A stretch of DNA of 64,000 nt, from NCBI RefSeq assembly GCF_036127095.1, contig NZ_CP108006.1:682001-746000 (forward strand), written 5' to 3'. This DNA is from Streptomyces sp. NBC_00335. Its GTDB lineage: Bacteria > Actinomycetota > Actinomycetes > Streptomycetales > Streptomycetaceae. A model generated the notes under the pieces. That model saw only the letters and a program-made list of their open reading frames with translations, searched no databases and was not told the origin of the DNA. Of the stretch, positions 8,548-16,660 are shown in pieces (the stretch's first letter is position 1; each line of letters starts with the position of its first letter). The position numbers were made by a program, and so were the translations under genes.

Positions 8548-9747
8548 ATGTCGCACGCACCCGACGGACAGCAGCAGCCGTACCGCTCGGAAGGGCCCTA
8601 CCAGCAGCAGCCCTACGGGCCGTACGACCAGCAGTACGGACAGCCGCTCCCGCCGCCCCCGGAGGAGCCGCGCCGGCCGTCCCGGGTCCGGCGGTGGGTG
8701 ATCGCGGGCGCCTCGGTCCTCGCGCTCGCCGCCGTCGCCTCGCTCGTGATGAGCCACTACGAGATACCGCCCTTCACCGACAAGGGCGACACCGTCTCCT
8801 TCGGGCAGCTGCCGCCCTCCGGCTCCGCCGGGGGCGACACCGGTGGAGCGGCCGTCGCCACGCCGCCGCCGAACTCGAAGATGTCGATGCCCACCGGCCC
8901 GGCGGCCGACTTCAAGAACTCGATGACCCTGTCCGACGGCACGCACGTCGCCGTCACCACGCTGGACGGCAAGAAGTCCGGCTTCAAGGGCAAGGTCTGG
9001 GTGTGGGCGCCCAAGGAGTACAACGACCCGAAGTTCGCCAAGAGCGGCTTCCCGGTCATGATCGCGCTGCCCGGCGGCGCCGGTTACCCGAACAACTACT
9101 GGATGGGCACCGACCTCGGCCTCCAGACCAGCATCAGCAAGTGGTACGCGGAGGGGAAGAGCAAGCCCTTCATCCTGGCCATGCCGGTGCTCAACCCGGG
9201 CCCGGACGACAAGGGCATCTACTGGGACGGCTCCGACATCCCGGGTCAGGCCAAGATGGGCACCTGGCTGACCGACGACGTCCCGGACCTGATGCGGGCG
9301 AACTTCCGCACGGTCAAGTCCCGTGACGGCTGGGCCTACATGGGCTCCTCCACCGGCGGCTTCGCCAGCCTGAAGGCCGTGCTGAAGCACCCGGACAAGT
9401 TCAAGGCCGCGATCTGCTCCGGCCCGGACATCGTCCCCGACTCCCCGCTCTGGACGGGCCACGACAAGGAGAAGGCGGAGAACAACCCCGAGCTGCTCGC
9501 CAAGGCGCTGATCGCCAAGAAGGGCGGCCCGGACGTCTACCTGGCCTTCCAGGTCGGCACCGACGAGAGCAACAAGAACACCCTGCCGAACGTGCAGAAG
9601 TTCATCGCCGCATACGGCAAGGGGCCGATCCACACCAACCTGAAGATCATTCAGGGCGGCAAGCACAACGCCAAGACCTACGTGCCCAACATGGGCGAGG
9701 GACCGATCCAGTTCATCAGCAAGGTCATGGCAGGACCCGTCGAGTAG
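8548..9747 (+). CDS. Membrane-anchored esterase (alpha/beta hydrolase, esterase D/antigen 85-like)
   Basis: A 399-residue protein. Residues 1-50 are Gln/Pro/Tyr-rich (QQPYRSEGPYQQQPYGPY), followed by one transmembrane helix near residues 51-70 and an extracellular catalytic domain. The putative-esterase family is indicated by FPVMIALPGGAGYPNNYW, PVLNPGPDDKG, the nucleophile elbow GSSTGGFASLKA, and a late GGKHNAKTY supplying the histidine. Family members hydrolyse or transfer acyl esters at the cell surface. Its last 23 bases overlap the convergent carboxylesterase gene. Confidence 0.8.
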   Translation: MSHAPDGQQQPYRSEGPYQQQPYGPYDQQYGQPLPPPPEEPRRPSRVRRWVIAGASVLALAAVASLVMSHYEIPPFTDKGDTVSFGQLPPSGSAGGDTGGAAVATPPPNSKMSMPTGPAADFKNSMTLSDGTHVAVTTLDGKKSGFKGKVWVWAPKEYNDPKFAKSGFPVMIALPGGAGYPNNYWMGTDLGLQTSISKWYAEGKSKPFILAMPVLNPGPDDKGIYWDGSDIPGQAKMGTWLTDDVPDLMRANFRTVKSRDGWAYMGSSTGGFASLKAVLKHPDKFKAAICSGPDIVPDSPLWTGHDKEKAENNPELLAKALIAKKGGPDVYLAFQVGTDESNKNTLPNVQKFIAAYGKGPIHTNLKIIQGGKHNAKTYVPNMGEGPIQFISKVMAGPVE

Positions 9748-11254
9748 TCGCCGCTCCGACCCGCACCGACTCCTCGCGCGCCGGCTCCTCGCGCGCCGGC
9801 TCTTCGCGCCCCGGATCCCCGTGCACCGGCCCGCCGAACACCTTCGGCGGGCCGTCGCCGTTCCAGGGCGCCCAGCCCGGGTCCCCGTCGACGGCGAAGC
9901 GCACCCAGGACCCGTGCATCTCCCCGGCCAGTTCCCGCGGGGCGTCCGGCCCGGCCAGCCAGGACGCCTCGGGCACCTCCAGGGTGTCGAAGACGAAGCC
10001 CAGTTCCAGGGCGTGGCAGGACCCGAGCCCTTCGACCCCGGACGGCCACGCGAACTCGTACACGAAGCTCGGCGCGCTCCGCCCGGCCGCGCCCGCCAGC
10101 ACGCGCAGCGGATCGCGCAGCAGCCGGTCGGTGAGCAGGTGGCCGAGGAGGTCGGCCGGTCCCGCGCCGGGCCGCTCCGCGCGCAGCGCCCGTACGGCGG
10201 CCCGGTCCTTGCCGGAGCGGACCCGCCCCAGGGCCACGGACAGCGGCCCCAGCCGGTCCAGCAGCCGCATCGCACCGGTCGGAGCCAGCCAGAGCCGGTA
10301 CTCCTCGGCGGTCCAGCCCAGCAGCAGCGGTACGTCGCCCCGCGCGGCCGCCGCTTCGAGCGGATCGAGCGGCAGCGTCCCGGGGTCCGCGACCAGCCCG
10401 AAGGCGGGGCCGCCGAGCAGCGGCGAGGACCGGCGCAGTACCGCCGCCTGGGCGGCCAGCAGGTCGGGCAGGGCGGCCCGGGCGAAGGCCTCGGCGGTGG
10501 CGGGCACCTTGAGCAGCGCGGCCATCCGCCGGACCATGGTGCGCACCTTGTCCCGCGGCAGCACCTCGGGGGCGCCGCTCTGCAGGACCGCCTGGCTGAA
10601 GAGCCCCGCGGCGCGGGGGGCGGCGAGCAGGGCGCCGATGCTGATGGCTCCGGCGGACTCGCCGAAGACGGTGACCCGGGAGGGGTCACCGCCGAAGGCC
10701 GCGATGTTGTCCCGCACCCAGGCCAGGGCGGCGATCTGGTCGAGCAGCCCGCGGTTGGCGGGGGCGTCGGGGAAGAGACCGTAGCCGAGGACGCCCAGGC
10801 GGTAGTTGACGGAGACGAGCACCACCCCGTCGCGGGCGAAGGCGGAGCCCTCGTAGACGGGCACGGCCGAGGAGCCGCGGGTGAGGGCGCCGCCGTGGAT
10901 CCACACCATGACCGGCAGCCGGGCCGAGGGAGCCGGGTCCGGGGTCCACACGTTGAGGTTGAGGCAGTCGTCGCCCGGGAGGTCGGGGTCCGGCAGCAGC
11001 GCGGCGAACGCCTCGGGGTAGGGCACCTTGGGCGCGGTGGGGCCGTACGCCCCCGCGTCGCGTACGCCGTCCCAGGCCTCGGGGGGCTCGGGCGCGGCGA
11101 ACCGGAGGGCTCCGACGGGCGGGGCGGCGTAGGGAACACCCCGGAAGACGGCGATGCCGCCCGGCCCGGTCCTGCCCTCGACCTCGCCGTGGGCGGTCCG
11201 GACACGGGGACGGGGACGGGCCCGGTCCGGGGTCTCGCTCGCCGCTGCGGCCAT
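9725..11254 (-). CDS. Type B carboxylesterase/lipase
   Basis: A 509-residue esterase. It shows DDCLNLNVWTP, the oxyanion loop WIHGGAL, nucleophile motif FGESAGAISI, and CHALELGFVF carrying the catalytic histidine. There is no signal peptide, so it is probably cytoplasmic. ATG 11254 is preceded by AGGAGG, seven bases away, which decides the start over a long upstream open frame. The C-terminal tail is made of a 15-bp DNA repeat (AREEP units at 9771-9815) and overlaps the 3' end of the convergent esterase gene. Confidence 0.88.
   Translation of the reverse strand: MAAAASETPDRARPRPRVRTAHGEVEGRTGPGGIAVFRGVPYAAPPVGALRFAAPEPPEAWDGVRDAGAYGPTAPKVPYPEAFAALLPDPDLPGDDCLNLNVWTPDPAPSARLPVMVWIHGGALTRGSSAVPVYEGSAFARDGVVLVSVNYRLGVLGYGLFPDAPANRGLLDQIAALAWVRDNIAAFGGDPSRVTVFGESAGAISIGALLAAPRAAGLFSQAVLQSGAPEVLPRDKVRTMVRRMAALLKVPATAEAFARAALPDLLAAQAAVLRRSSPLLGGPAFGLVADPGTLPLDPLEAAAARGDVPLLLGWTAEEYRLWLAPTGAMRLLDRLGPLSVALGRVRSGKDRAAVRALRAERPGAGPADLLGHLLTDRLLRDPLRVLAGAAGRSAPSFVYEFAWPSGVEGLGSCHALELGFVFDTLEVPEASWLAGPDAPRELAGEMHGSWVRFAVDGDPGWAPWNGDGPPKVFGGPVHGDPGREEPAREEPAREESVRVGAATTRRVLP
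9771..9815. repeat. 15-bp tandem repeat, three units
   Basis: Units at 9771-9785 and 9786-9800 are identical; 9801-9815 is degenerate. They encode the REEPA-type repeat at the C-terminus of the carboxylesterase. The length is a multiple of three, so copy number could vary without frameshift. Confidence 0.8.
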
Positions 11255-11419
11255 CACGTCCTCCTGGTGTCGGGGATCCCGGGGCAGGGGATCCCCGGGG
11301 GTGGGGGCTCCGGGGCCGCCGGGTCCGGTGTTCCGCACAACGCCGGTCGCACGGTCGCACAGGCATGCGCGGGGTGACAAGGCGTGACCCCGCCGGGGGC
11401 GCGCCGGGTTGGGCGGGGC

Positions 11420-11818
11420 ATGCGATCCCTGTCTCTCCCCCACACCATTCGGAGCCTCGTCCGGGCCGGATCGGTCCCCGTCCTGCTGCTGGCGGCCACG
11501 GCCACCGGCGCGGCGGCGGCCGGCGGCAGTGCCCACGCGGCCGACGGCCCCACCGCCGCCCTCGGGACCCCGACGGCCGTCGGGCCCGCCTTCCAGTACC
11601 TGGGCACGGACGACCGCCCGCACGGCATCGACTCCCCCAAGGGCTGCGTGGAGGCACTGGGCGGCGGCGGGCGGGCGGTGACGAACAAGACCGGGAGCTC
11701 GGTGGCCCTGTACCGGGAGCCCGGCTGTGTGGGCACCCCGGTGGAGGTGCTGGCGCCGGGCGCGGTCAGGCAGGTGCCCCGCTACTTCTCCTCCGCCCGC
11801 TTCTCGGCCGGCTCGTAG
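11420..11818 (+). CDS. Small secreted hypothetical protein
   Basis: A 132-residue protein from ATG 11420 (MRSLSLPHTIRSL) with a Sec signal peptide ending near AGGSAHAADG. The mature part is about 90 residues with two cysteines (KGCVEALGG, REPGCVG), probably one disulfide, and a beta-rich pattern ending VPRYFSSARFSAGS. I do not recognise the family. It lies just upstream of the chaplin and could be a cell-surface or aerial-growth protein, but that rests on position only. The earlier in-frame start at 11384 is less likely because it precedes the signal peptide with Arg-rich residues. Confidence 0.55.
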   Translation: MRSLSLPHTIRSLVRAGSVPVLLLAATATGAAAAGGSAHAADGPTAALGTPTAVGPAFQYLGTDDRPHGIDSPKGCVEALGGGGRAVTNKTGSSVALYREPGCVGTPVEVLAPGAVRQVPRYFSSARFSAGS

Positions 11819-11847
11819 CAATTCGAGATCACCAGCGGCCCAGCGGC

Positions 11848-11875
11848 CGTGACCCCTGGGCGCTCTCCGCGTTGT
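11848..11875 (+). promoter_or_regulatory. BldN-like ECF promoter for the chaplin gene
   Basis: CGTGAC (11848-11853), a 16-nt spacer and CGTTGT (11870-11875) match the published BldN pattern CGTAAC-N16-CGTTGA at ten of twelve positions. The predicted start is near 11883, leaving a leader of about 58 nt before the chaplin ATG. Chaplin genes are known BldN targets in Streptomyces. Confidence 0.6.
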
Positions 11876-11940
11876 ATGCCATGTCAAACGCCGCAACTTC
11901 TGTTTCCTGCGGCACCCCCATTCCTCTCTAGGAGATCTTG

Positions 11941-12219
11941 ATGTCGCGTATCGCGAAGGCGTTCGTCATCACCGCTGCCGCCGGTAGCGCCCTTGCCGCC
12001 GGTGCGGGTCTGGCTGCTGCCGATGCCGGAGCGCACGGTGCGGCGGTCGGCTCCCCCGGTGTCCTGTCGGGCAACCTGCTCCAGGTTCCGGTGCACGTCC
12101 CGGTCAACGTCTGCGGCAACACCGTCAACGTGATCGGCCTGCTGAACCCGGCGTTCGGCAACACCTGCATCAACGCCTCGGGCGGCGACCACCACACCGA
12201 GGGCAACTACGGCGGCTGA
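11941..12219 (+). CDS. Short chaplin (hydrophobic aerial-hypha surface protein)
   Basis: A 92-residue protein with an N-terminal Sec signal (SALAAGAGLAAADA) followed by one chaplin domain: SPGVLSGNLLQVPVHVPVNVCG and a second half ending NTCINA. Both cysteines that form the family disulfide are present. Short chaplins (ChpD-H class) self-assemble into amyloid rodlets that lower surface tension for aerial hyphae and spores. The tail GGDHHTEGNYGG is longer than usual. ATG 11941 has AGGAG upstream. From memory, chpG lies beside melC in S. coelicolor, so this may be a chpG orthologue. Confidence 0.93.
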   Translation: MSRIAKAFVITAAAGSALAAGAGLAAADAGAHGAAVGSPGVLSGNLLQVPVHVPVNVCGNTVNVIGLLNPAFGNTCINASGGDHHTEGNYGG

Positions 12220-12235
12220 ATCGCCTGGTGACCCG

Positions 12236-12265
12236 AAGGGCCCCCGCCGGACGGCGGGGGCCCTT
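12236..12265. terminator. Bidirectional terminator between chaplin and melC2
   Basis: A perfect 13-bp stem (12236-12248 with 12253-12265) closes a 4-nt GGAC loop. It starts with AA and ends with TT, so it can serve both the chaplin and the convergent tyrosinase transcript. Confidence 0.8.
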
Positions 12266-12300
12266 CCTCGTGTCGTCATCTGCGACCGCCCCGCCGGGGC

Positions 12301-13164
12301 TCACTCGTAGCGGTAGAGCCCCTGGTGGCCGAGCATCTCGCGCGGGGTGACGTCCCACGGCGGCATCGGCTCGTCGAGGGAGACCACCCGGCCGCGCTGG
12401 AGGTCGCCGAGCGCGAGCGGGGCCGCCGGCAGGTAGCCGGAAGCCGGGTGCCGCTGCTGCCAGCGGTCCCAGAGCAGGTCCACGAAGGCGTGGTGCAGCC
12501 AGAAGGCCGGGTCGTTGGGGGCCGTGCCGCCGGTCATGTGGCCGCCGATCCACTGGTGCACCTTGTTGTGGTTGCGCCACTTCTCGCTCTTCGGGGCGGC
12601 CCAGCCCTCCAGCTTGTTGCGGAAGCCGCCGCGCCCGGCCGTCGAGTCCCAGGGCGAGCTGTCGTACAGCGGGTCGTCGAGCGCCCACTGGAGCTCGGCC
12701 GGGGTCGGCAGGCTGATCGGATTCGCCGGCCGGCCCAGGTTGCGGGTGAGGAAGGCGGCCTCCGTGATGCCGACGGTGACCGTCCAGTTGCCCGTCCCGT
12801 AGGCGAACGGGCCGGTCATCACCTGGCGGTCGCTCTCGCGGCCGGTCCCGCCGAGGAAGTCCTCCGCCCAGAGGGAAGAGGCCGGGCTGGTGTCGGTGGT
12901 CCAGTCCCAGTACGGGATGGTGACGCCCGCGTCGACGCTCTGGAGCTGACGTTCGAACTCCAGCAGGTAGCGCCGGTGCCAGGGGAAGAAGGACGGCGAC
13001 ATGTGCCCGACGCGCAGTTTGCGCTCGCGGTCGGGGACGAAGTACTTGTCGTGGGTACGGACGAACGCGTCGTAGGTGCCGTTGCGCTTGAGCTCGATCA
13101 CGGCCGCCGTGAAGCGCTTCTTCTGCGCGCTGGTCAGGTTCTTCTGGTTCTGCCTGGTGTACAC
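12301..13164 (-). CDS. melC2: Tyrosinase MelC2
   Basis: A 287-residue type-3 copper monooxygenase that oxidises tyrosine to dopaquinone for melanin. Copper A and B ligand regions are visible: HDKYF, GHMSPSFFPWHRRYLLEFE, then HNKVHQWIGGHM and DPAFWLHHAFVDLLWDRW. There is no signal peptide of its own; the family is exported and loaded with copper by its MelC1 partner. The start is GTG 13164, seven bases past the melC1 stop, so the two are cotranslated. Length and motifs are normal. Confidence 0.96.
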   Translation of the reverse strand: MYTRQNQKNLTSAQKKRFTAAVIELKRNGTYDAFVRTHDKYFVPDRERKLRVGHMSPSFFPWHRRYLLEFERQLQSVDAGVTIPYWDWTTDTSPASSLWAEDFLGGTGRESDRQVMTGPFAYGTGNWTVTVGITEAAFLTRNLGRPANPISLPTPAELQWALDDPLYDSSPWDSTAGRGGFRNKLEGWAAPKSEKWRNHNKVHQWIGGHMTGGTAPNDPAFWLHHAFVDLLWDRWQQRHPASGYLPAAPLALGDLQRGRVVSLDEPMPPWDVTPREMLGHQGLYRYE

Positions 13165-13170
13165 GCCCTG

Positions 13171-13554
13171 CTACTCCTGTCCCCCGTGGTGCGCGGCGGC
13201 GAACGCCAGCTGGGTGGTGCCCAGTTCGTCGACGGCCGCACGGGCCAGCTCCAGCGGGGTCGCGTAGGACTGGAAGTGGTTGATCCCGCTCAGGTACGTG
13301 CCGTCGGAGCGGCGCATGACGTGCAGGGCCCGCCCGTCGATGCGGACGGAGGTCCCGGCCGCGTCGACGGCGATGTGCCGGCCCCGGTACGTCTCCTCGC
13401 GTCCCGGCAGCGGGGCCGGGGTGAGGGTCTGGCGGGGACGGCGGGCGCGCAGTACGGGGGCCAGCGCCGCGGCCGTGCCGGCGAACACGGCCGCGGTGAA
13501 GGCCGTACGGAGGACCGCGCGGCGGGTGAGTGGTGCGGCGGGTGCTGCGTACAT
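13171..13554 (-). CDS. melC1: Tyrosinase cofactor/copper chaperone MelC1
   Basis: A 127-residue protein with a twin-arginine signal (LTRRAVLRTAF then an alanine-rich segment) and the MelC1 core: GRHIAVD, DGRALHVMRRSDGTYLSGINHFQSY, then LARAAVDELG. His and Met residues in RALHVMRR and INHF are the expected copper-transfer sites. It forms a complex with MelC2, inserts copper and carries it through the Tat pathway. It lies directly upstream of melC2 with a 6-nt gap; GAGGGA precedes its ATG. Confidence 0.94.
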   Translation of the reverse strand: MYAAPAAPLTRRAVLRTAFTAAVFAGTAAALAPVLRARRPRQTLTPAPLPGREETYRGRHIAVDAAGTSVRIDGRALHVMRRSDGTYLSGINHFQSYATPLELARAAVDELGTTQLAFAAAHHGGQE

Positions 13555-13626
13555 ACGGTCTCCCTCGCTCGGTGGCCGGTGGCTACGGGTCTAACGCGGC
13601 GCGGCGGGCGAGGTCACCGGGAGCAC

Positions 13627-14160
13627 CTACTCCTGTTCGGTGTGTTTGTAGTAGAGGGTGGTCGCCACCAGGCGGCCGGCCGGGTCGGTGGCGTAGTCGG
13701 GGATGGAGCCGGCTTCGGTCCAGCCCGCGGCGCGGTACACCCGCTCGGCCGCACTGCCGCTCTCGGTGTCGAGGATCAGCAGCACCACCCCCGCGCGGGC
13801 CGCGGCGGCTTCGGCCTCGGCGAGGAGCGCGCGGCCGGTGCCGCGGCCGCGTGCCCCGGGGTGGACCATCAGCTTGCGGATCTCGGCGCGGTGACGGCCG
13901 TTGGGCTTCGTCTCCCGGCTCCAGCTGACGGTGCCGTCGACCCGGCCGTCCGGTCCCCGGGACACCCACAGGGCGAGCGAGCCCTCTGCGACAGCGGGGA
14001 GCAGGGAGTCCCACCAGGCGGCGGCCGCCCGGTGGTCGAGGTCGGCGAGGAAGCCGATGGAGGAGCCGCCGCGCACCACGGCGAGGAGCAGGTCGGCGAG
14101 CTCCTCGCGGTGTGCGGTCAGGGCGGCGGCGTCGTCGATCCGGGTGAGGGAGGGGTTCAT
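13627..14160 (-). CDS. GNAT-family N-acetyltransferase
   Basis: A 177-residue acetyltransferase starting MNPSLTRIDDAAAL. The acetyl-CoA loop is RKLMVHPGARGRGTGRALLAEAE, followed by LLILDTESGSAAERVYRAAGW and a DYATDPAGRLVATTLYYK ending, typical of single-domain GNAT enzymes. The substrate is unknown. It is transcribed toward melC1 and follows the UPF0126 gene by 17 bp on the same strand, so the two may be an operon. Confidence 0.87.
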   Translation of the reverse strand: MNPSLTRIDDAAALTAHREELADLLLAVVRGGSSIGFLADLDHRAAAAWWDSLLPAVAEGSLALWVSRGPDGRVDGTVSWSRETKPNGRHRAEIRKLMVHPGARGRGTGRALLAEAEAAAARAGVVLLILDTESGSAAERVYRAAGWTEAGSIPDYATDPAGRLVATTLYYKHTEQE

Positions 14161-14177
14161 CCGCCCGAGGATAGGGA

Positions 14178-14789
14178 TCAGGCGGCGGTGCGCTGCAGCC
14201 GGGGCAGGTGCAGGTCGCGGAAGATCGCGGTCATGCGCAGGGCGAAGACGAGGCCGGCCGAGACGGCGATGTTGGCGGTGTCCGGGACGCCGGCCCGGTG
14301 CAGGCCGAGGTAGGACAGCGCCCCGGCGAGGGCGGCGGTCGCGTACACCTCTTCGCGCAGGAGCAAGGGCGGGAACTCCCCGCAGAGCACGTCGCGGACC
14401 ACCTCGCCGGTGACGCCCGTCAGGACGGCCAGGATGAGCACGGCGACGGGGGTGACGTGCGCGTCGATCGCGGCGCGGGCGCCGATCACGGTGACGACGG
14501 CGAGGCCGACGGCATCGACGACCATGAGCGCGCGCTGCGGGAGCTCCCGGCGGCGCAGGTAGAGCATGGTGGCGACGGCGACGGACCCGATGAGGACGAG
14601 CAGCAGCCAGTCGTGCGTCCAGTAGAGCGGGTGCCGGTCGAGGATGAGGTCGCGCAGGGTCCCGCCGGAGATGCTGGCCGCGAAGGCGAGGACGAGCCCG
14701 CCGAAGGGGTCCATGTTGGCGCGGTGCGCGGCGAGGACGCCGGAGGCGGCGAAGGCGGCGATGCCGAGGAGGTAGAGGGCGTGCAGCAT
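14178..14789 (-). CDS. UPF0126/TRIC-family membrane protein
   Basis: A 203-residue integral membrane protein with about seven helices in two homologous halves, each with a glycine/Arg-Asp motif: SGGTLRDLILDRHPLYW and TGEVVRDVLCGEFPPLLLREEVYA. These are the signatures of the YicG/UPF0126 family, related to trimeric intracellular cation channels; some members carry glycine. ATG 14789 follows a GGAGG ribosome-binding site. The physiological substrate is not evident here. Confidence 0.9.
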   Translation of the reverse strand: MLHALYLLGIAAFAASGVLAAHRANMDPFGGLVLAFAASISGGTLRDLILDRHPLYWTHDWLLLVLIGSVAVATMLYLRRRELPQRALMVVDAVGLAVVTVIGARAAIDAHVTPVAVLILAVLTGVTGEVVRDVLCGEFPPLLLREEVYATAALAGALSYLGLHRAGVPDTANIAVSAGLVFALRMTAIFRDLHLPRLQRTAA

Positions 14790-15115
14790 GGCGCCTCCTT
14801 CGAGGGGCTGGGCGGGGCCGGGGGAGGTGAGCAGGTCTGTGCGACCGGGCTGGGACAGCACCCTGCGAGGGGCCCGGCCGGCCCGGAGAGGTTCGGGGGG
14901 ACCCGTAGAGGTTGCCGGATCCGCCCGGGCGCCCGCATCGGCCGTTCGGCCAGGACTGCGGCGCGGCCGGGACGGCGACGCCGCCAGGACGGCAGCGCCG
15001 CCAAGACGGCGGCGCGCATGCCGCCCGGCCCCCGGACTCGCCCGCGCTCCCAGCCCCGGGCCGCCCGCGAACCGGACCGTGACCCAGCCCGTGCACCCGC
15101 CCGTGAGCCGGACCG
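14790..15115. other. Gene-free stretch, no recognised feature
   Basis: This 326-bp region between the UPF0126 start and the HTH gene stop is very GC-rich. It holds short repeated GCCGCCA(A/G)GACGGC-type words near 14970-15020 but no convincing reading frame, tRNA or riboswitch. It probably includes the promoter of the minus-strand UPF0126 gene. Confidence 0.5.
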
Positions 15116-15718
15116 TCAGGCGTCGTCGCCGAGCCGGTCGCGCTGGATCCGGTGTGCGAGGGTGCGGCGCACGGAGGCCGGGGTGTCCGTCGTGGCGCCC
15201 GAGGGGACGTCGAGGCCTCGGGCGATCGCGTCGTACGCCGCGCGGTGGGAGGCGGGCAGCTCCTCGCGGTGCAGCCTGAGGTCCTCCTCGACCAGGCGCC
15301 GCAGCTCGTCCACGTCCCGGGGGGTGAAGCGCTTCTTCCCCCGGGCGATGGCGTCGACGTGGCGGGCACAGCGCGCGGTGTCCGGGTACGCCTCTGCGAT
15401 CTCCTCGGCCAGGCCCCACAGGCGTCCTTCGAGCCATGGCGGGTCGCCCTGGTCGAGGGAGAGTCCGATCGGCGGCAGCGGGTCTTCCGCCTTGTACTTC
15501 GCCACCTGCTTCGACACGGCGGGCTGGCTCATGGCGGTGAGCTGGGCGATCTTGTCCTGTGTCCAGCCGAAACCCGTGAACACCTTGATCATCTCGGTGC
15601 GCAGCTTGCGCATCTCCTCGCCCGCGCGGATGACCTCGTTCATCTCCGCGAGCATCCGCCCGGCCTGCTCCTCCGTCAGCGACTCCGGGATCCGGCGCAC
15701 ACCCTCTTCACCTGTCAT
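15116..15718 (-). CDS. Helix-turn-helix transcriptional regulator
   Basis: A 200-residue protein. The N-terminal third is helical (LTEEQAGRMLAEMNEVIRAG), followed by a helix-turn-helix at about residues 47-75 (TGFGWTQDKIAQLTAMSQPAVSKQVAKYK). The rest has charged helices (DVDELRRLVEEDLRLHREEL) with no recognised ligand domain. It is divergent from the hydrolase at 15806 with GGTTAT repeats between, so it probably regulates that gene and itself. The sequence TATAAC lies only six bases before its ATG, which suggests a leaderless mRNA. Confidence 0.75.
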   Translation of the reverse strand: MTGEEGVRRIPESLTEEQAGRMLAEMNEVIRAGEEMRKLRTEMIKVFTGFGWTQDKIAQLTAMSQPAVSKQVAKYKAEDPLPPIGLSLDQGDPPWLEGRLWGLAEEIAEAYPDTARCARHVDAIARGKKRFTPRDVDELRRLVEEDLRLHREELPASHRAAYDAIARGLDVPSGATTDTPASVRRTLAHRIQRDRLGDDA

Positions 15719-15723
15719 AGCTC

Positions 15724-15787
15724 GGTTATACACCGGAAGCGAAGGACGGCGGCAGGCCTCCATAACCGGGTTGTATAACTTGGTTAT
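15724..15787. promoter_or_regulatory. GGTTAT/ATAACC operator cluster and divergent -10 elements
   Basis: GGTTATA at 15724-15730, ATAACC at 15762-15767, a TATAAC -10-like element at 15774-15779 and GGTTAT at 15782-15787. The outer pair 15762/15787 forms an inverted repeat around the hydrolase -10. The first box contains the minus-strand TATAAC of the HTH gene. Binding here would block both promoters. Confidence 0.5.
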
Positions 15788-15805
15788 GACTGGCAGGCTG
15801 CGTCC

Positions 15806-16648
15806 ATGCCCACCTTTTGCGCACCCGACGGAAGCCGGCTCGCCTACCGCACGATCGGCGCCGCCGACGGCCACGGCGAACCGGTCGTCTGCATCCCCGG
15901 AGGCCCCGCGGATTCCCAGTACCTCGGCGACCTCGGAGGGCTGTCCCGGCACCGCCGGCTGATCCTCCTCGACCTGCGCGGCACCGGCCGGTCGGCGGTT
16001 CCCGAGGACACCGCCTCCTACCGCTGCGACCGGCTCGTCGAGGACGTGGAGGCGCTGCGCCAGCACCTCGGGCTCGCCCGGACGCACCTGCTCGGCCACT
16101 CCGCCGGGGCGAACATCGCGATGGGGTACGCGGCCCGGTACCCCCGCACCATCGGCAAGCTCGCCCTGGTCGGCCCCGGCACCCGGGCCGTCGGGATCGA
16201 GGTCACCGGCGAAACCCGGCTCGCACTCGCACGGCTCCGCAAGGACGAGCCCTGGTTCCCGGCGGCCTTCGCCGCCCTGGAGGCCGTTTCCGCGGGCACG
16301 GGCGGCGACTGGGACGCCCTCGCCCCCTTCTTCTGCGGCCGGTGGGACAGCGCGGCACGGGAGCACCACGCGGCCGGCCTGCCGGTCAACCGCGATGCCG
16401 TCGCCCACTTCGGCGCCGAGGGTGCCTTCACGCCGCAGACCACCCGGGCGGCGCTCGCCGCCTTCGAGGCACCCGTCCTGCTGCTCACCGGGGAGTTCGA
16501 CCTGAACAGCCCCCCTCGGTCGACGGCCGAGCTCGCGGGACTCTTCCCCGACGCCACTCTCTCGGTACAGCCCGGAGCGGGCCATTACCCCTGGGTCGAC
16601 GATGCCGAGCGGTTCGCAGCGACCGTCGAGGAGTTCCTGGGGCAATGA
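15806..16648 (+). CDS. Alpha/beta hydrolase, proline iminopeptidase-like
   Basis: A 280-residue hydrolase with CIPGGPADSQYLGDLGG (GGP oxyanion signature of the proline iminopeptidase group), DLRGTGRS, nucleophile LGHSAGANIAMGYAARYP, acid in LLTGEFDLNSPP and histidine in GAGHYPWVDDAE. It is cytoplasmic. A TATAAC element about 27 bp upstream and the operator cluster place it under the divergent HTH protein. The substrate is unknown; a peptidase or ester/amide role is possible. It ends 12 bp from the convergent acyl-CoA dehydrogenase gene. Confidence 0.87.
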   Translation: MPTFCAPDGSRLAYRTIGAADGHGEPVVCIPGGPADSQYLGDLGGLSRHRRLILLDLRGTGRSAVPEDTASYRCDRLVEDVEALRQHLGLARTHLLGHSAGANIAMGYAARYPRTIGKLALVGPGTRAVGIEVTGETRLALARLRKDEPWFPAAFAALEAVSAGTGGDWDALAPFFCGRWDSAAREHHAAGLPVNRDAVAHFGAEGAFTPQTTRAALAAFEAPVLLLTGEFDLNSPPRSTAELAGLFPDATLSVQPGAGHYPWVDDAERFAATVEEFLGQ

Positions 16649-16660
16649 CCCGCTCGCCGC

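Noticed and set aside
9725..9747. Frameshift or fusion of the two esterases
   Set aside because: They are convergent on opposite strands; the overlap is only of 3' ends, and both proteins are complete.
8479..11205. 908-codon minus-strand frame over both esterases
   Set aside because: It is an alternate frame with low-complexity composition; the real esterase genes explain the region.
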